This document shows positions 39,791-51,879 of a stretch of DNA of 64,000 nucleotides, piece after piece. A program made the translations under genes and the position numbers. Source of the DNA: Serinus canaria. Taxonomy: Eukaryota; Chordata; Aves; Passeriformes; Fringillidae. The DNA is taken from positions 51,523,994-51,587,993 of the forward strand of contig NC_066316.1 of the NCBI RefSeq assembly GCF_022539315.1, in the 5' to 3' direction. A model generated the notes under the pieces. The model saw only the letters and a program-made list of their open reading frames with translations, was not told where the DNA came from and ran no database searches. Position 1 is the first letter of the stretch, and the number at the start of each line of letters is the position of its first letter.

Positions 39791-42700
39791 ATAAATTGCT
39801 GCTGGTTTTGGACATTGTTACACAGTTCATTTCTAGTGACAAAGAGCCTAGCTTTGATAGGATGTGAGCTTTAATTATTGTTTTACTTGGAAGTTACTTT
39901 CAATTGTCTTTTAATATTCCATTGTGAAATTGTTGACTTTTGATGTCAGTTCATCCAAAATGGAAAGGTCAGAATTGAGGAAGGAGTCACTTTGCTCCCT
40001 ATGACAGGTAGCTGTTAGCAAGTTCTACTCCATCTCAAAGAGAGAATCTTTATTCTGTGATATGATCCTATGATTTATATATTTCTTCTGTGGTTAATAT
40101 ATGTTGTCTTGCATATCCTGAAAAAGTCTGCTAAATTTTGCAATCCCCTTACCTGTGGGCTTAGTATTTAAGTCTTTCCAGCTGCCTTTTTCTGCATTTT
40201 GGATTACATTGTATGCTTTTTTAATCTTGGAAAGGTGCTTTTGAACACAAGTTGGAAAAATGTAGTAGAGAAAATCCAAAAACTGAAAACAGTAATAAAG
40301 CTTTTCTGTAACATTTCCTTTACTTACAGAAATTCCAGGTTATTCAGCTGTATAAAACATAATTTTTGTCCCAATGCCTTAAATATTTTGTCACAGCTCT
40401 TTGGCACTGCATAAATATTGCTTATTAGATGCTTAAAGTGATTAATTATTCTTAAGATAAATTAGAGGAAAATTTAATTTAATATTAAATTAAATAAATT
40501 TAATTAGATCAATTAAATGGTTATCCAAATAGGAGAAAACTGAACACAAAACTTTTAATAATACATATTATGGTTATTACAAATATTTTTGTATAAACTA
40601 TAATTTAAGTTACTACTTCAATTTAATTTAGAAATTGACTAATTGTAAATAGACTCCTTATAAAATATTTCTTAAGGCTGAAAATTCATTTCATTTCCAT
40701 TATATTTTCTATTTCTGCCTTGAAAATTATTGTCAGTGTTAAAACCTAGAACTGTTATCTAGTGAAGCAGTTTGCAAAATTTCAATGTCCTAAATTACCT
40801 GCTACAGCAACAATGTAGAGTGGAACTAAAGCACTATTGAGTCAGGGGTCTTCATTCAGCCTGATAGGGACTGAAAAAAAAAAAATCCTAGTAGGATTTT
40901 CTGTATTTAAAGCCAAAAAATAAAAAAGTGATTTTAATAAGTAATTTCAAATTATTTTTCAAATTATCTAATTATTTTTCAGATTGCATTCTAGAATGGA
41001 TTGTCTTTAAAAATTAAGTTTGCTTGGCCACTCATTCTCATTTAACCAACAGTTTTTCTTGAGTTTCCAAACGCTAAACTTTGAAAGTCATTATGCAAAT
41101 GTAATGACTCACAGGATTTGTTTAGTCCTTTTTAGGGAGAACAAAATATCTTCAGGACTTGTAATTATTGAGAAATATCATCAATTGCAATTCCCTTCAC
41201 TTCTAAAGCAATGTAATCAAATATCTTCTTACTTTGTAATTATGTTAGCAATCTCTAGGTGCTTTGTTTTATTTATTAAATTCTACCATATTTTAGTGTA
41301 TGTTTTATTAAAGAGCAAAAAATTACATGCTTTTTCAATAATGAACTGCGCCCACTAAACATTTTTAATGTATCATTTCAGAATTCAAAAACAAGAAACT
41401 CTTTAAATTTTAATTGCTATTTTTCTTTTAAAGTGCATTTACAAACAGAAAATTCTACAGAAGCAGAGAGCACATTCTTCATTTTTTGTAACCAGCCATT
41501 TCTTACAGATATACTAACTTGCATATTCAGAAATAAAATTGCTGGAAAGCATATTCAAAACCTCTCAGAATCTTGGTGGGTTTTAGTTTGGCTTAGGGTA
41601 TTTTTAACAGTAGGTTTCACTAACATTTGTTATTAAGTCGCTGAGACTGCAGTTCATTGTAATATTTCACAACACACTGTAGGTGAGAGAAAATTTGTGT
41701 GCCATAGTAGGAAAGGAGTCCACAAAATTCTTTACTCAATTGTTCAGCTGCATGTGTCCCTTAGAGAAATTTTGGGGTCCAGTAGGTATTCCTCCTGGTA
41801 AATTTTCATGTCAATGTTTACATTCAGCATGTCTGACCTCCTAAGTGACAAGGCCAGGCACCTTTTTCTTTATTGCTTGACATCTGTGTTTTAGATATGA
41901 ACAGTCTAAAGAAATACTTTTGGTCTATATTCTCATGGAGCTATGAGAAGAAAAAGGATAGCAGAAATGAACAGAGCTGAGATGCTCCAAGTAACTTCAA
42001 TAATTTGTGAGGGGGAAAAAAGCTACATTTTTGGAGTCTAGACACAGCAGGAAGTTTTTTCAGATCCAGAGAAGGGGAAAAACAAATTTCATGGCTTTAT
42101 ACATAAAATTGATTTAATGAGAATATGTTTTTGACAATGTTCCATTTAAATGGCTCTCCAGTTGCTTATTTTTTTCATACGTAACTCACAGTAGCTTGTT
42201 GAAAAGCTTTCAGAAGTCTGCCAAGAGGTAATCCTCTCAATGGGAGTTAAGAAACAGACACCTAAGATCAAGTATTTGTTAAATTGCAGATGCCTCTGAA
42301 AATCTACAAAGCATTTTCCCTCCTCTAATGCAAGACATATTTCTGCGTTCACACACAAAATTTGAATCTCTAATCCTCATGCTTGTGATTCCATCACTGT
42401 TCAGCTGATAAATAACATGAATGTTTTCTAATTTGCAAATCATAAGAAAGGGAAAATGCCTTTATGAAACAGTATCACAAGTGGGTAAAGTTTGTCCCAT
42501 AAAATTACAGAATTTAACACATTTTTAGAAATGTGTGTTTCTCACTAAAACTACCTGCTCTGAATAGAAAGCAAAAAAATAAATAACACAGCCATAAGTT
42601 ATGAATAGGAAGGGAACTAATGAACATGTACAGATCATTAATTTGAAAAAAAAACTTAAAAGAAAATAACTCGGGGCTTCAAAAGTGAATTATTATTATA

Positions 42701-42950
42701 TGTAGTTTGTAAATTAACATGGCTTAACTGTTGATAAATTTAGTAGATTTTTTTTTAACAATACTTAGTACTTTTTTACTTCTAAAAGAAGATTCACAGA
42801 ATTTTTCTGTACAGGTAGCTTACCAACCATACAAAACTTGAGAGAGGAGCATCCTCCTTAGCCAATAGGATAATAATGCTTGTGAAACACATGATGGTGA
42901 CCCACTTTTTCACATGATGAAAGGTGCCTTAGCTGTGAAGCTCCCAACCC
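39791..42950. other. Very AT-rich unique sequence
   Basis: One of the most AT-rich parts of the window. It includes a 24-bp perfect palindrome of A and T only at 40472-40495. A plus-strand frame of 112 codons at 41020-41358 shows no domain and lies in sequence with few GC bases. No transposon was recognised. Confidence 0.6.
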
Positions 42951-43487
42951 ATGGAACTTCCAGGGTATGAATCTTGCTTTGGATGTGAAGATGTAGCACA
43001 CAAGAAGATAATTTTTTTTACAATACATGTACTACAGCACTGTCTATACATTATCACAGCACTTCCAAGCTCATCTCTTAGGGATTTTTTCACTGCCTCA
43101 CTGCTAGTGTCTTTTGAAGTAAAAGGAGAACCTTTTGCTTCATGCCAACATTTATTTCCACTTATTTATAGAATAAAATCCATCTTCTCAGTTATTCTTA
43201 GCTCAATATCACTAGCTATTATCAAGCTGTACAAAATACGACTTTTAGGTCAATTTTTTCAAAAATATATCCTCAACCCTAAATTTTCCAGGGTACTCTG
43301 CCACCCACATGACATCATTGCTTGCACCACAGATCATTTTTATCCTTCATTTTTCACTTTAACATTAACAGGCTACAGAGAAACCATGGCAAAATTTCCA
43401 CTGATCACAGTCAGGGTTACAACAAGCAGTCAACTGCCTACGTGTGGAAAGGCTTTAGCTTCAGGTCTGGCTGCTGTGCAAAGCTAA
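42951..43487 (+). other. Open reading frame of 178 codons, unrecognised
   Basis: This is the longest frame in the window, beginning with ATG (MELPGYESCFGCEDV) and ending 537 bp later. I recognise no domain, signal peptide or catalytic motif. The translation is rich in I, L, F and S, as expected from AT-rich non-coding DNA. The last part overlaps the estimated beginning of the ERVL LTR, so the stop may be supplied by repeat sequence. A splice variant, a lineage-specific small protein or chance are all possible; chance is the most likely. Confidence 0.15.
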
Positions 43488-44414
43488 GAGAAGTTTCCCC
43501 TATGTCCAGTGGAGCCAATGCCAGCTGGCCCCCGCTGGCCAAGACCCATCAGCAATGGTGGTAACTTAGTTAAGGGGAAAAGAAACCTGCACAATGGTAA
43601 CATCAGCAGGAGAGGAGAGAGAAAGAGCCCTGCAGACACCAAGGTCAGTGGAAAAGGAGGGGGAGGAGATGTCCCAGAACCAGAAGAGATTCCCCTGCAG
43701 CCCATGGTGCAGACAGTGGTGAGGCAGGATGCTCCCCTGCAGCCCATGGAAGTCCATCACGGAGCAGGGATCCACCTGCAGCCCCTGGAGGACCCCTCAC
43801 TGGAGCAGGTGGGAGCCTGAAGGTTGCTGTGGCCCCACGGGAAGCACACACTGGAACAGGTCCTGGCAGAATCTGTGGACCCGTGGAAAGAGAAACCCAC
43901 ACAGGAGCAAGTTCACTGGCAGGACTTGGGACACCATGGGGGACCCATCCTGGAGAAGGCTGTGCCTGAAAGAGTGCATCCCATGGAAGGGACCCACACT
44001 GGAGCAGGGGCAGTGTGAGGAGTCCCACCCCAGAAGAGGAGGGAATGGCACAAACAATATGTGACAAATTGTTTACATCCCCCATTCCCCATTGCCCTGC
44101 ACTGGGGGAGGAGAGGAGGGACAGACAGTAGGGAGTGAAGCAAAGTCTAGCAAGAAGGGAGATGTGGGTAGAAGATGTTTCATAGATTTGGGTTTATTTC
44201 TCATTATCCTACTCTAATTTGATTTGAAATAAATTAAATCAAGTTTTCCTCAAGTCAAGTCTTTCATGCCCATGGTGGTAAGTGGGGAGTGATCTCATCC
44301 TGCTCTTATCTTGACCAATGAGTTGTTGTGTTTCCTCTCCTCCATGCAGAGGAGGAGGAGATTGATAGCAGAGCTTTGATGGGCAGCTGCCATCCAGCCA
44401 AGGTCAACACAGCA
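43440..44414 (+). mobile_element. ERVL-type endogenous retrovirus LTR, probably solo
   Basis: This is a GC-richer, roughly 0.9-kb block resembling the long LTRs of bird ERVL-class elements. Landmarks in order: GTTTCCCCTATGTCCAGTGG near 43493, then GC-rich modules built on CTGCAGCCCATGG (43695, 43737 and a variant near 43772) and on CACACTGGAGCAGG or close forms. After these come a TTTATTTCTCATTATCCTAC segment near 44192, an AATAAA polyadenylation signal at 44228-44233, and an end resembling the family's terminal CAACCCACCACA (here AACACAGCAGA). No gag, pol or env sequence was recognised on either side, so it is probably a solo LTR left by recombination. The 5' boundary is uncertain and the promoter part is truncated or diverged. 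Frames on both strands at 43484-44143 lie within the LTR and are not genes. Confidence 0.85.
44228..44233 (+). promoter_or_regulatory. AATAAA polyadenylation signal of the LTR
   Basis: The hexamer lies within the 3' part of the ERVL LTR, in the position expected for the R-region polyadenylation signal. Whether it still works cannot be judged. Confidence 0.6.
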
Positions 44415-45861
44415 GAGTCTAAATTCACTAGCATATTTATATAATTCCTCTCTTCTTAAAAGTGCAACAACTATAGGAATGTTTATGCAAATTTGTCTAT
44501 TAAATGGGTTTACAGTCCCCTGTAATGGACTGATTATTCAATGCTCTCTACTTTTTGTATTCCTTCTTGGGGCATTCAATGATCACATTTGCTGTTTTCT
44601 TCCCCTTTTATCCAAGTCCTCCCTCTTCTCGTTTCCCAATGTTTTTTTTATTTAACAGTCTCATGCTTGCTCTGTTCATATTTCTCTTACTCCTTATGTT
44701 CCCACTTCTCTGATCTAAAATTCTTGCCTGCTGTTATTTTTTAAAATTTTCTTCCCCTTCTTCAGAAAAGAAACAATATCAACACTCTGAGGGGAGGTGA
44801 AGCTGAAAATATATTATTTTGCTTCTCAGTGCTGTGGCATTAGAAAAGAATTATGAAGATCTTCTCATTTATGCCAGCAGGGAAGTTCTTGGATATTCAG
44901 TACTTACCCATTTGATTAAGAAAACAACATTTTAATATATTTTTCTCTTTCTTTGTCAGGTAGATTACTCTTCCAGTCCACTTTTTCTTCAAACTTTTTC
45001 TAAGGAAATTCTAAGATCACCCATCGTATTTCCCAACTCTCTTTCTGTCTCCAGTTTTTCTTCTCTGGTCTTAAAAGAAATTTGCAAATGTAAGATGGAC
45101 ATGTCTCATCCATATCAAACACCAAAAGTTACACCCTGTACTTAACAATGAAGTCATCTCATGACATATATTACACAAGAGCATTTGTCCTGCTTTAAGC
45201 TATATTGTAATAATTTCATTCTTAGAATAAATTGTTTATTTTTCTCATTTATTTCATATTAGCTTTTTGACATGAAACTAATTAGCATAAAAATATTTCA
45301 TTAAAGCTATGTCTGCCTGTCTTTTAAATTGATGTGAACAGGGACACAGTATTTTAAAAGAATCCTGTGCTTTGTTCCATGCAGTGGTCTGATGCCTCAT
45401 TAGAGTGAGCTTCTCACTGTGCCTCTGTGAATTCTTTGCACTCTCATTATGCCAAACTAGGATCCATGAAGCCAGGATGAGGAGGACCCTGACACGCTGG
45501 TCTCATTTTTCTAGCACAGAAGAATACAACTCTTTCACCAAATAGCTCACTGGGTTAAGAGAAACCCATCCACCCTGATGAAAATGGAGGAAGAAAAACA
45601 ACACTGAAAGATTAAATTCCAGCATTTAGAGCCTGTTATAGAACTGGGAGATAAAGCTCAGTGCCTGCTGATCAGACTGGAGTGGTTGAGAAAACAGTGC
45701 TGAACTTCTCCTGAGAAAAAAGTCTGCATGGAAAATAAATTTGTGTTTGGGTTTTTTTCACTCATTATCTGCATGGATTGAAAGGGAGATTTATAGGAGA
45801 AACTGTGGCTATCCTTCACATTAAGGTACTGTACAGACTGCTCTAATTGGACCTGTGTTGA
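44415..45861. other. Unique sequence, no gene seen
   Basis: Pyrimidine-rich patches (44560-44760, 44940-45070) and AT-rich sequence. No open frame of note and no repeat recognised before the CR1 tail that follows. Confidence 0.6.
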
Positions 45862-45925
45862 GCTGAAGGATGGACTACATGACCTCTGGTAGTCCCTTCC
45901 AATCTTTCACACCACCCTGTGAACC
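45862..45925 (+). mobile_element. CR1 LINE 3' terminal remnant, plus strand
   Basis: The sequence GATGGACTACATGACCTCTG followed by GTAGTCCCTTCCAATC is the characteristic last part of a CR1 element. It ends in CCACCCTGTGAA in place of the usual tail octamers. Only about 65 bp are confidently recognisable; sequence just upstream may be older, more diverged CR1. Confidence 0.8.
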
Positions 45926-46453
45926 TAGCAAGTACCATATTCTGTCACCAGAAGCTGAAAATATTTATTGGAAACACAGCCTTGTCTATACTGACATGAT
46001 TTGTATTGCCATGCTCCTGCTATGGACCTGTTCTGAAGGCCATTAATTACCATTATGTTCAAACTACCTACTGAGCAGAGTTAGCCTGTGAAGTCAGATT
46101 TGCACACCACTGACACGGTGAACCCTGCCTGTCACACAAACAATTTACCTCAGGGATGATTATCTAAAATGGAGTGCCCAGAAATACTTTGTGTTTCACC
46201 TCTATTAGATTAGGTATAGATTTAGTCATGCACATTAACTGCAAGTTATATTAGTTACCCCTGAATATCAGAATGGGGTTTAAAAATTACCAAATTCAAC
46301 GTGCCAAAATTTGCTGTAATGCTCATCCTATACCTTACAAGTAGATATCCTCCCACAGCAAAGACTGAGCCTAGCTTCTGTAGAATACTCTCATTCTCTT
46401 TTCATACAAGTTTTAAATGTCAGAGCATAATGTCTGCTAGATACTACTGGAAA
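45926..46453. other. Unique sequence, no gene seen
   Basis: A plus-strand frame of 91 codons (46301-46576) runs into the hairpin that follows and shows no domain. Nothing else was recognised. Confidence 0.55.
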
Positions 46454-46531
46454 CTTTGGGAAAGAGCTGAACAAACAGCAGCAAATCTACTGGAAGAGAT
46501 TAGCTGCTGTTTGTTCAGCTCTTTCCCAAAG
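46454..46531. repeat. Perfect inverted repeat, 29-bp arms, 20-bp loop
   Basis: Bases 46454-46482 are the exact reverse complement of 46503-46531, with a loop at 46483-46502. The arms begin CTTTGGGAAAGAGCTGAACA. The word CTACTGGAA occurs just before the left arm (46444-46452) and again in the loop (46487-46495), which fits a replication template switch. A hairpin RNA or a small foldback element are alternatives. Confidence 0.97.
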
Positions 46532-48464
46532 AGATGTTATTTCTTCTTTTTTTTTTTTCAATTAATATTTTCCTGATTTTTTTCCTAATTTAGTAGGCAC
46601 TATCTATAAAACATTTAGTAAGTCTTCAGACTATCATATTCAAGACCTCAGTTTTTACCTCTTCTCTAAAGTACTTTTCTAATTAGTTACAGTGATGTTT
46701 TACTTGACATTCAGCAGTGGCTTTGGCTTTAAAAAAAAGTTATAGAGAGATAAAGTGAGTGAAATTGTGCTGCCAGAGGTCTGAGCTATAATCAAATCTT
46801 TCAATCTTCATTAATTGGCTATTTTATGGTCATAACCAATGGTGCAATGGGTGAGAAAAAGGAATAGTGAATATATAAGTAAGATTTATCTATGAAATTA
46901 AATAGCTGTCCTAAAGACATTTTAACCCTATGCTATATGTTATGTAAGAGAAGCAATGAAGCACATTCTGTTTAAATACAAATTTTGTAAGAAAAAGCTC
47001 TGTGGAATGCTGAAATTTCAGAGATGGGGAAAAAATTATTGAAGATCCCTCTCAGACATCTTGATTGACACACCAGAGACACCAGTGATCCTATTCTGTG
47101 GAAATGAGACTCAAATCAATAAATGGTTGAAGTTCCACTCCCAGATGTTTTATTCATGACAGGACAGCTGAGCACAAGGACAGAGATGATGACCAATATT
47201 TCTGACATTGGAAGGTATTATATGTTAAGTAGAGGCACGATTCCTCACAGATCCCTTCTCACACTTCTGGGCAAATCCCACTGGAAGCTTTGCAGATGTT
47301 TTCCATTGATGCTAACACAGGGGAGCACAGGTCAGTTTGCCATGCTTGGCTCATTTATTTGGCAGCAAGGAGCTCCTGTGATTGAAGCATCATAACATTT
47401 TCCCTCATGTCTGAGCAATTGCCCAGGATACTTTGAGCAAAATCCCATCTGACAAGACAGCCCTTTCACTGCTTTCTCCAAATGAAAAGTTATACACCAC
47501 AGTACAATAGCTAGATCTAGCTACAACACTGAAGCATTTTACAAGAAAAATATTATACATCAGGAGCAACAGAATATATTAGGCATCATGAGACTGTTAG
47601 CAATTATATATAGCACTGTAGGTATCAAACAAATGCAACATTTACTTAGTAGGAGTGAGGCAGCACATTAAAATACAGTGCATATCATCTCTTGATAAAC
47701 ATGCTCTGCTTTCAAAGAGCTGCATGGAATTTTAATTAGGCAGCTACTAACACAGTGGGATCATGTTCTAAGGAGACATTTGACAGTCTTTGGGAAGAGA
47801 CAAGAGTGTTATTAAGCCATTTTTTTTACCATGATCATTGTCTCGTTACTGCATCTATTGGGAAGAGAGTGAAGAAATGTTTGACTAATACAGAAAAGAA
47901 CTCAAGGAATTTGCTATTCAAGAGGATTATAATTATATTTTTGGAAAAGGGTTGGGTCTGGAAAGTAGTTTGTGGGAATTGATTCAACTGGGAGTCTTCA
48001 CACTAGCATTACTACAGGTTTGCAACTCTTCCTTTGGACTACTAATTGATAAAATTTTATAATTCATTATACAATTATGTTATATTATATTGTATAATTT
48101 AATATTACATTTTACTATTATATTATACTTTTATGTTGTTAATTCACTGTACTCCTCTGGGAACACAAGAAGTTGATAAATTATTCTCTTTATTACACCA
48201 AGTTCTTTCACAAAGTGGCAGGGTTGTAGTTACTTTTTCTGTTAAGGTCTTAATATAACCCATATGGTTAAATTGAGTTTGTGTATATACAACCCACAAC
48301 TATTTTTACTGCTTTATTTCAAGTCCTGCTTTCAAACATAGCTACACCAGCTGGATTATAAAAATCATGGAATCTTTTATTTTAGCCTCTCTAGGAACTA
48401 TTTAAGAGAAAAACAATTATACTATCAATGTCCTCTGATTTGTGTGAAGATTTCAAAAATAAAT
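46532..48464. other. Unique AT-rich sequence, no gene seen
   Basis: Includes a T run near 46545-46559 and strongly AT-rich sequence at 48050-48140. That part contains a 10-bp-arm inverted repeat, ATTATACAAT at 48066-48075 and ATTGTATAAT at 48089-48098. The frame of 90 codons at 47123-47395 has no recognisable domain. Confidence 0.55.
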
Positions 48465-48500
48465 AATACTTTTTAATAATATATATTATTAAAAAGTATT
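48465..48500. repeat. 36-bp perfect palindrome, AT-rich
   Basis: The 36 bases are identical to their own reverse complement with no loop, centred on ATAT. The left half begins AATACTTTTTAATAAT. It is followed by a near copy of part of the arm (TATTTTTAATAAT). Confidence 0.95.
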
Positions 48501-51500
48501 TTTAATAATCAATAAAGGATTAGAAATATGCTTTTATCTTTATCATTGATAAAGAAAGATTCAATTGAATCTCTGCAACTGTTGTGAAGGAAGGCCTTCA
48601 CACAATTCCCATGATACATTTTTCAGGAGTGGGATAAGGTTGTTCATGATTAATATAGGACGGCAGGATACTATAAGCTATTTTTACCTCCTGACTAAGA
48701 ATAAATATAAATATTAAGTACTCTTAAGTATTCAGATAATTAAGAGTCATTGACAGCAAGCAACAGCTAAGAAAATCGCAGGAGAGAGTTCCAAACACTT
48801 TACCAACTTTTGGTATTAATTTGCTCCAGCTCTAACATAGGGATGTCGCTGTGCTGAGCAGCCAGAATGCTCCTGAGGACACAACTTCATTCAATATGTA
48901 AAATCTTTTCAAAATCTGGTCCCAAACTTTAGATTTCTGTCTGTGTATGAGGAATTTAAATCCAGTTAAACCTCAGTAGGATGTGAGTGCCAAACTCCCT
49001 AATTTATTTTCCTTGTTTCCACAGCTTTAATGTGATGACAATTTTTAGTACTTGCACTTGCACTTGTTTCTGGTCTGGCATAGAGTAGCTTTTTTCAGGC
49101 TCATAAATGCAGGAAAGGTCTTGTGAGATTTGCCAGGTTTTGGTTATAGGTATTCTAATACGACATGGGATATGGAAACTGCACACACTTGCAGTGTTAC
49201 AGCTTGAACAGGAGAAGTACATAGGCAAAATACCCTTGCAGGTAGATTACCAGGGGGCAGTTTGGATCAATGATATCTTTAAACAGGATGAAACACCAGC
49301 TGGATATTAGTGCTGATTCCATAGTGCTGTGAAATTGACTTCAGGAGAAACAAGTTACCATCAGTCTTGGTTAAGCTACAGCGCAGGCATTTGCACAAAC
49401 TTGAAATCACACAACAATTACTCTCTGCTCTGGAGCACTGATTATCCAACATCCATTTATTATGTTCTACAAGTTAAAACTGAGAAGTACATGCAAGTCT
49501 CCCACAAAAACTCATCCAAGGGGCAGACAAAAACATTTTTACTGATACTCATAGCAAAATCTACAGCCCCACAATGCTTCAGAAGGTTATTGAAAAGCAG
49601 AATGCAATATGCAGTGTCCACTCTCAAAATAAGCATTGGGAACACTAGCTTACTTCCAGGTATTCAGAATATTATGAATAAGAAAAAAGGATTTGCTTCA
49701 CACTGAATTTATTCAGAACTCCTGTACTGGTATGTTCCTTACCATCACAAACTTTGAAGAATATTTCTCTTAAGCTATTTAATCTCTGCGTCCCTGTTCA
49801 TTTTGAAATTATATAGAAATTATCCAAGTGTAGAGTATAGAAATGCATTACCAGAGTAATAAGCAATGCAGTGTAAACTACCATTAAAGTTATTTTAGAT
49901 AATGTGCTTTTCCTTTTCTTTTCAGACACAAAAACTTCTGCATGAAACATTAAGCACTTTTAAATTATTACTGTTCTCCTCGGCATAGTTCTAAATCTGA
50001 AGAACAGGCTTTCAAGGAGACTGACTAAAACACCTCAGTTTAATCAAAGCTCAAGAAAGCCATTTGTGTTAAGTTCCTTTTCCCATTTTTTGTTCTTTGT
50101 TCTAACACTCACTTATTGCATTTTATTTCAGATTAGATTTTAATGCTTTTGGCAATACACCTTACAAAGCCCAGAAAATGGAAAGTGCTGGAAATAAACC
50201 AGCTACAGCTGTGGAATGAGTTTCCTGAGAATTTAGAACATGGAAGGATATGCTTCAAGATCCTGATTTCTATGGAAATTCTCACAGTTTCATTACTTTT
50301 AAAACTTTTAGCCAACTTCTCCAGCAGTAATACATCTAATATAAACAAACAAAATATAATATTCTTTTGCAGTACCAGTGCTCTCAATGCTGTACAAACT
50401 ATCAAAATTAAATTCTTGTGATCAAATTTATATGATCCAATTGATCCAACCTGAGACACACCAAGCTCCTTCCTGCTCTCCTCCCTGCCAAGGACACTTC
50501 CTTTATTTGTAACAACTGTTTGTATCTAAAAGAATGGAAAAAAAAAAAAAAAAAAGAAAAAGAAAAAGAGATAAAATCATATCCTTTACTCTAAGTGAAG
50601 AGTAACACATTAAGCAGAAACATCACCATAGCTATGAAGATACAAAAGAATTCAGCTCTAGTAAGGTGTGCTTTGAGTCCAATTTGAGATTGCCAGAGAA
50701 CTTGCCTAAAGAAGATTTGCTCAGGTGAGCACCAGTCTGGCACTGGCACTGGTCTCTGTGCATGCTTTCAGATCCAGGTTATTAATGAAATCCAAAAAGT
50801 ATGCATGAAGGAGACTTCTACCCTCCCACCTGAAAGAGAAAAGTGTAAAACTTGCAGGCAATGCAGTTTGCCGTGTGCCCACACACAAGTGGATGCATGC
50901 TGCAAAGGGAAGACATGAAGCAGGGATAACACAACTGACCCTTCCTTTCCTCTCAGTGCAAGCCAACAGAAAATCAGGCTTGTGTGCTTTGGTGAAGAAA
51001 TTGATATCCTTAATGTTTAGGAATGAAAGTGTTCACTCCCCATCCAGGGAGAATTAAAACAATAAATTTTACCTGTTATATTTTTTATTACAGACTTAGA
51101 AAATAAAACAGCAATTAAAAATGAGACAAGTATAACAACAGGACAACCCATTCAAGTAGATGTTTTTTTGTGTACACCACCAAACAAAAATATTATAAGC
51201 AATAATAAGTTTCAGGCCAATACCATGAATAGACAGGCAAGCTCTGACTTTTCATAAACCCATAGTAGACTGCAGATTTACTGCTGCAAAGGAGACAACC
51301 AACTGAATACCTGAATAGGGGATGAATACCAAAATTCCATTAAATATAATGGTGTGAACTGTGTAACTAATGTTTCTGAGTTTTACTTGAAAAGAAGCAA
51401 GGAAATATTTTATTAGATACAAATGCCAAAGTGCTTTTTATTATATGGCTACTTAAGGAAGGCTTTAATTAACAGTGTAGATGGGGGTGAAATAATGTAA

Positions 51501-51879
51501 GCTAAGGAAAGCCCAGATAGTTTGCCCAGAGTGACAAAGAGTTGGCCAAGGAGATTATTATTTTGCTGATGCTTTTTTCAGTAAAGCCTGGAGGAGTGTT
51601 CAAGTTCCTGGTCTCCCCAGAACTCCAAACTATGACTGCTGCCATCAAAAATGGGCTTGGTGTGGGGGGTGACAACTGCTCAATGTGACTCTACTGAGAA
51701 ATCCCACATCCAGCTCTTGTGGCAGCTGAACCTGGAATAGCCAATATTTCTTAGCTCTCTTTATGCATCAGGCAGTCAGTCTGCAGGCCAGTAGCCTGGC
51801 CAGTACACCTGTAAAAATATAGAGAATTTAGATTTTTTCATAGAGAACTAAAGAGAAAGAAAATAATGAGTATCAGTCA
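48501..51879. other. Unique sequence, no gene seen
   Basis: Two plus-strand frames in the same phase (49107-49310 and 49329-49706) are separated by two stops and show no recognisable domain. A sequence resembling a vertebrate splice acceptor, with a CTAAC word and pyrimidine tract ending in TTTCAG, lies at about 50101-50132; such sites also arise by chance. A pure A run begins near 50538, followed by GAAAAA units. Confidence 0.5.

Noticed and set aside
43509..44143. Cluster of overlapping frames up to 146 codons on both strands
   Set aside because: All lie inside the ERVL LTR and come from its GC-rich repeated modules.
50096..50460. Good-looking splice acceptor followed by an open frame on both strands
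   Set aside because: Pyrimidine-tract AG sites are common by chance; the following frame has no recognisable protein and no matching donor was identified.
50521..50572. A run that might be the tail of a processed pseudogene
   Set aside because: No coding or known transcript sequence was recognised upstream, and the GAAAAA units suggest a simple repeat.
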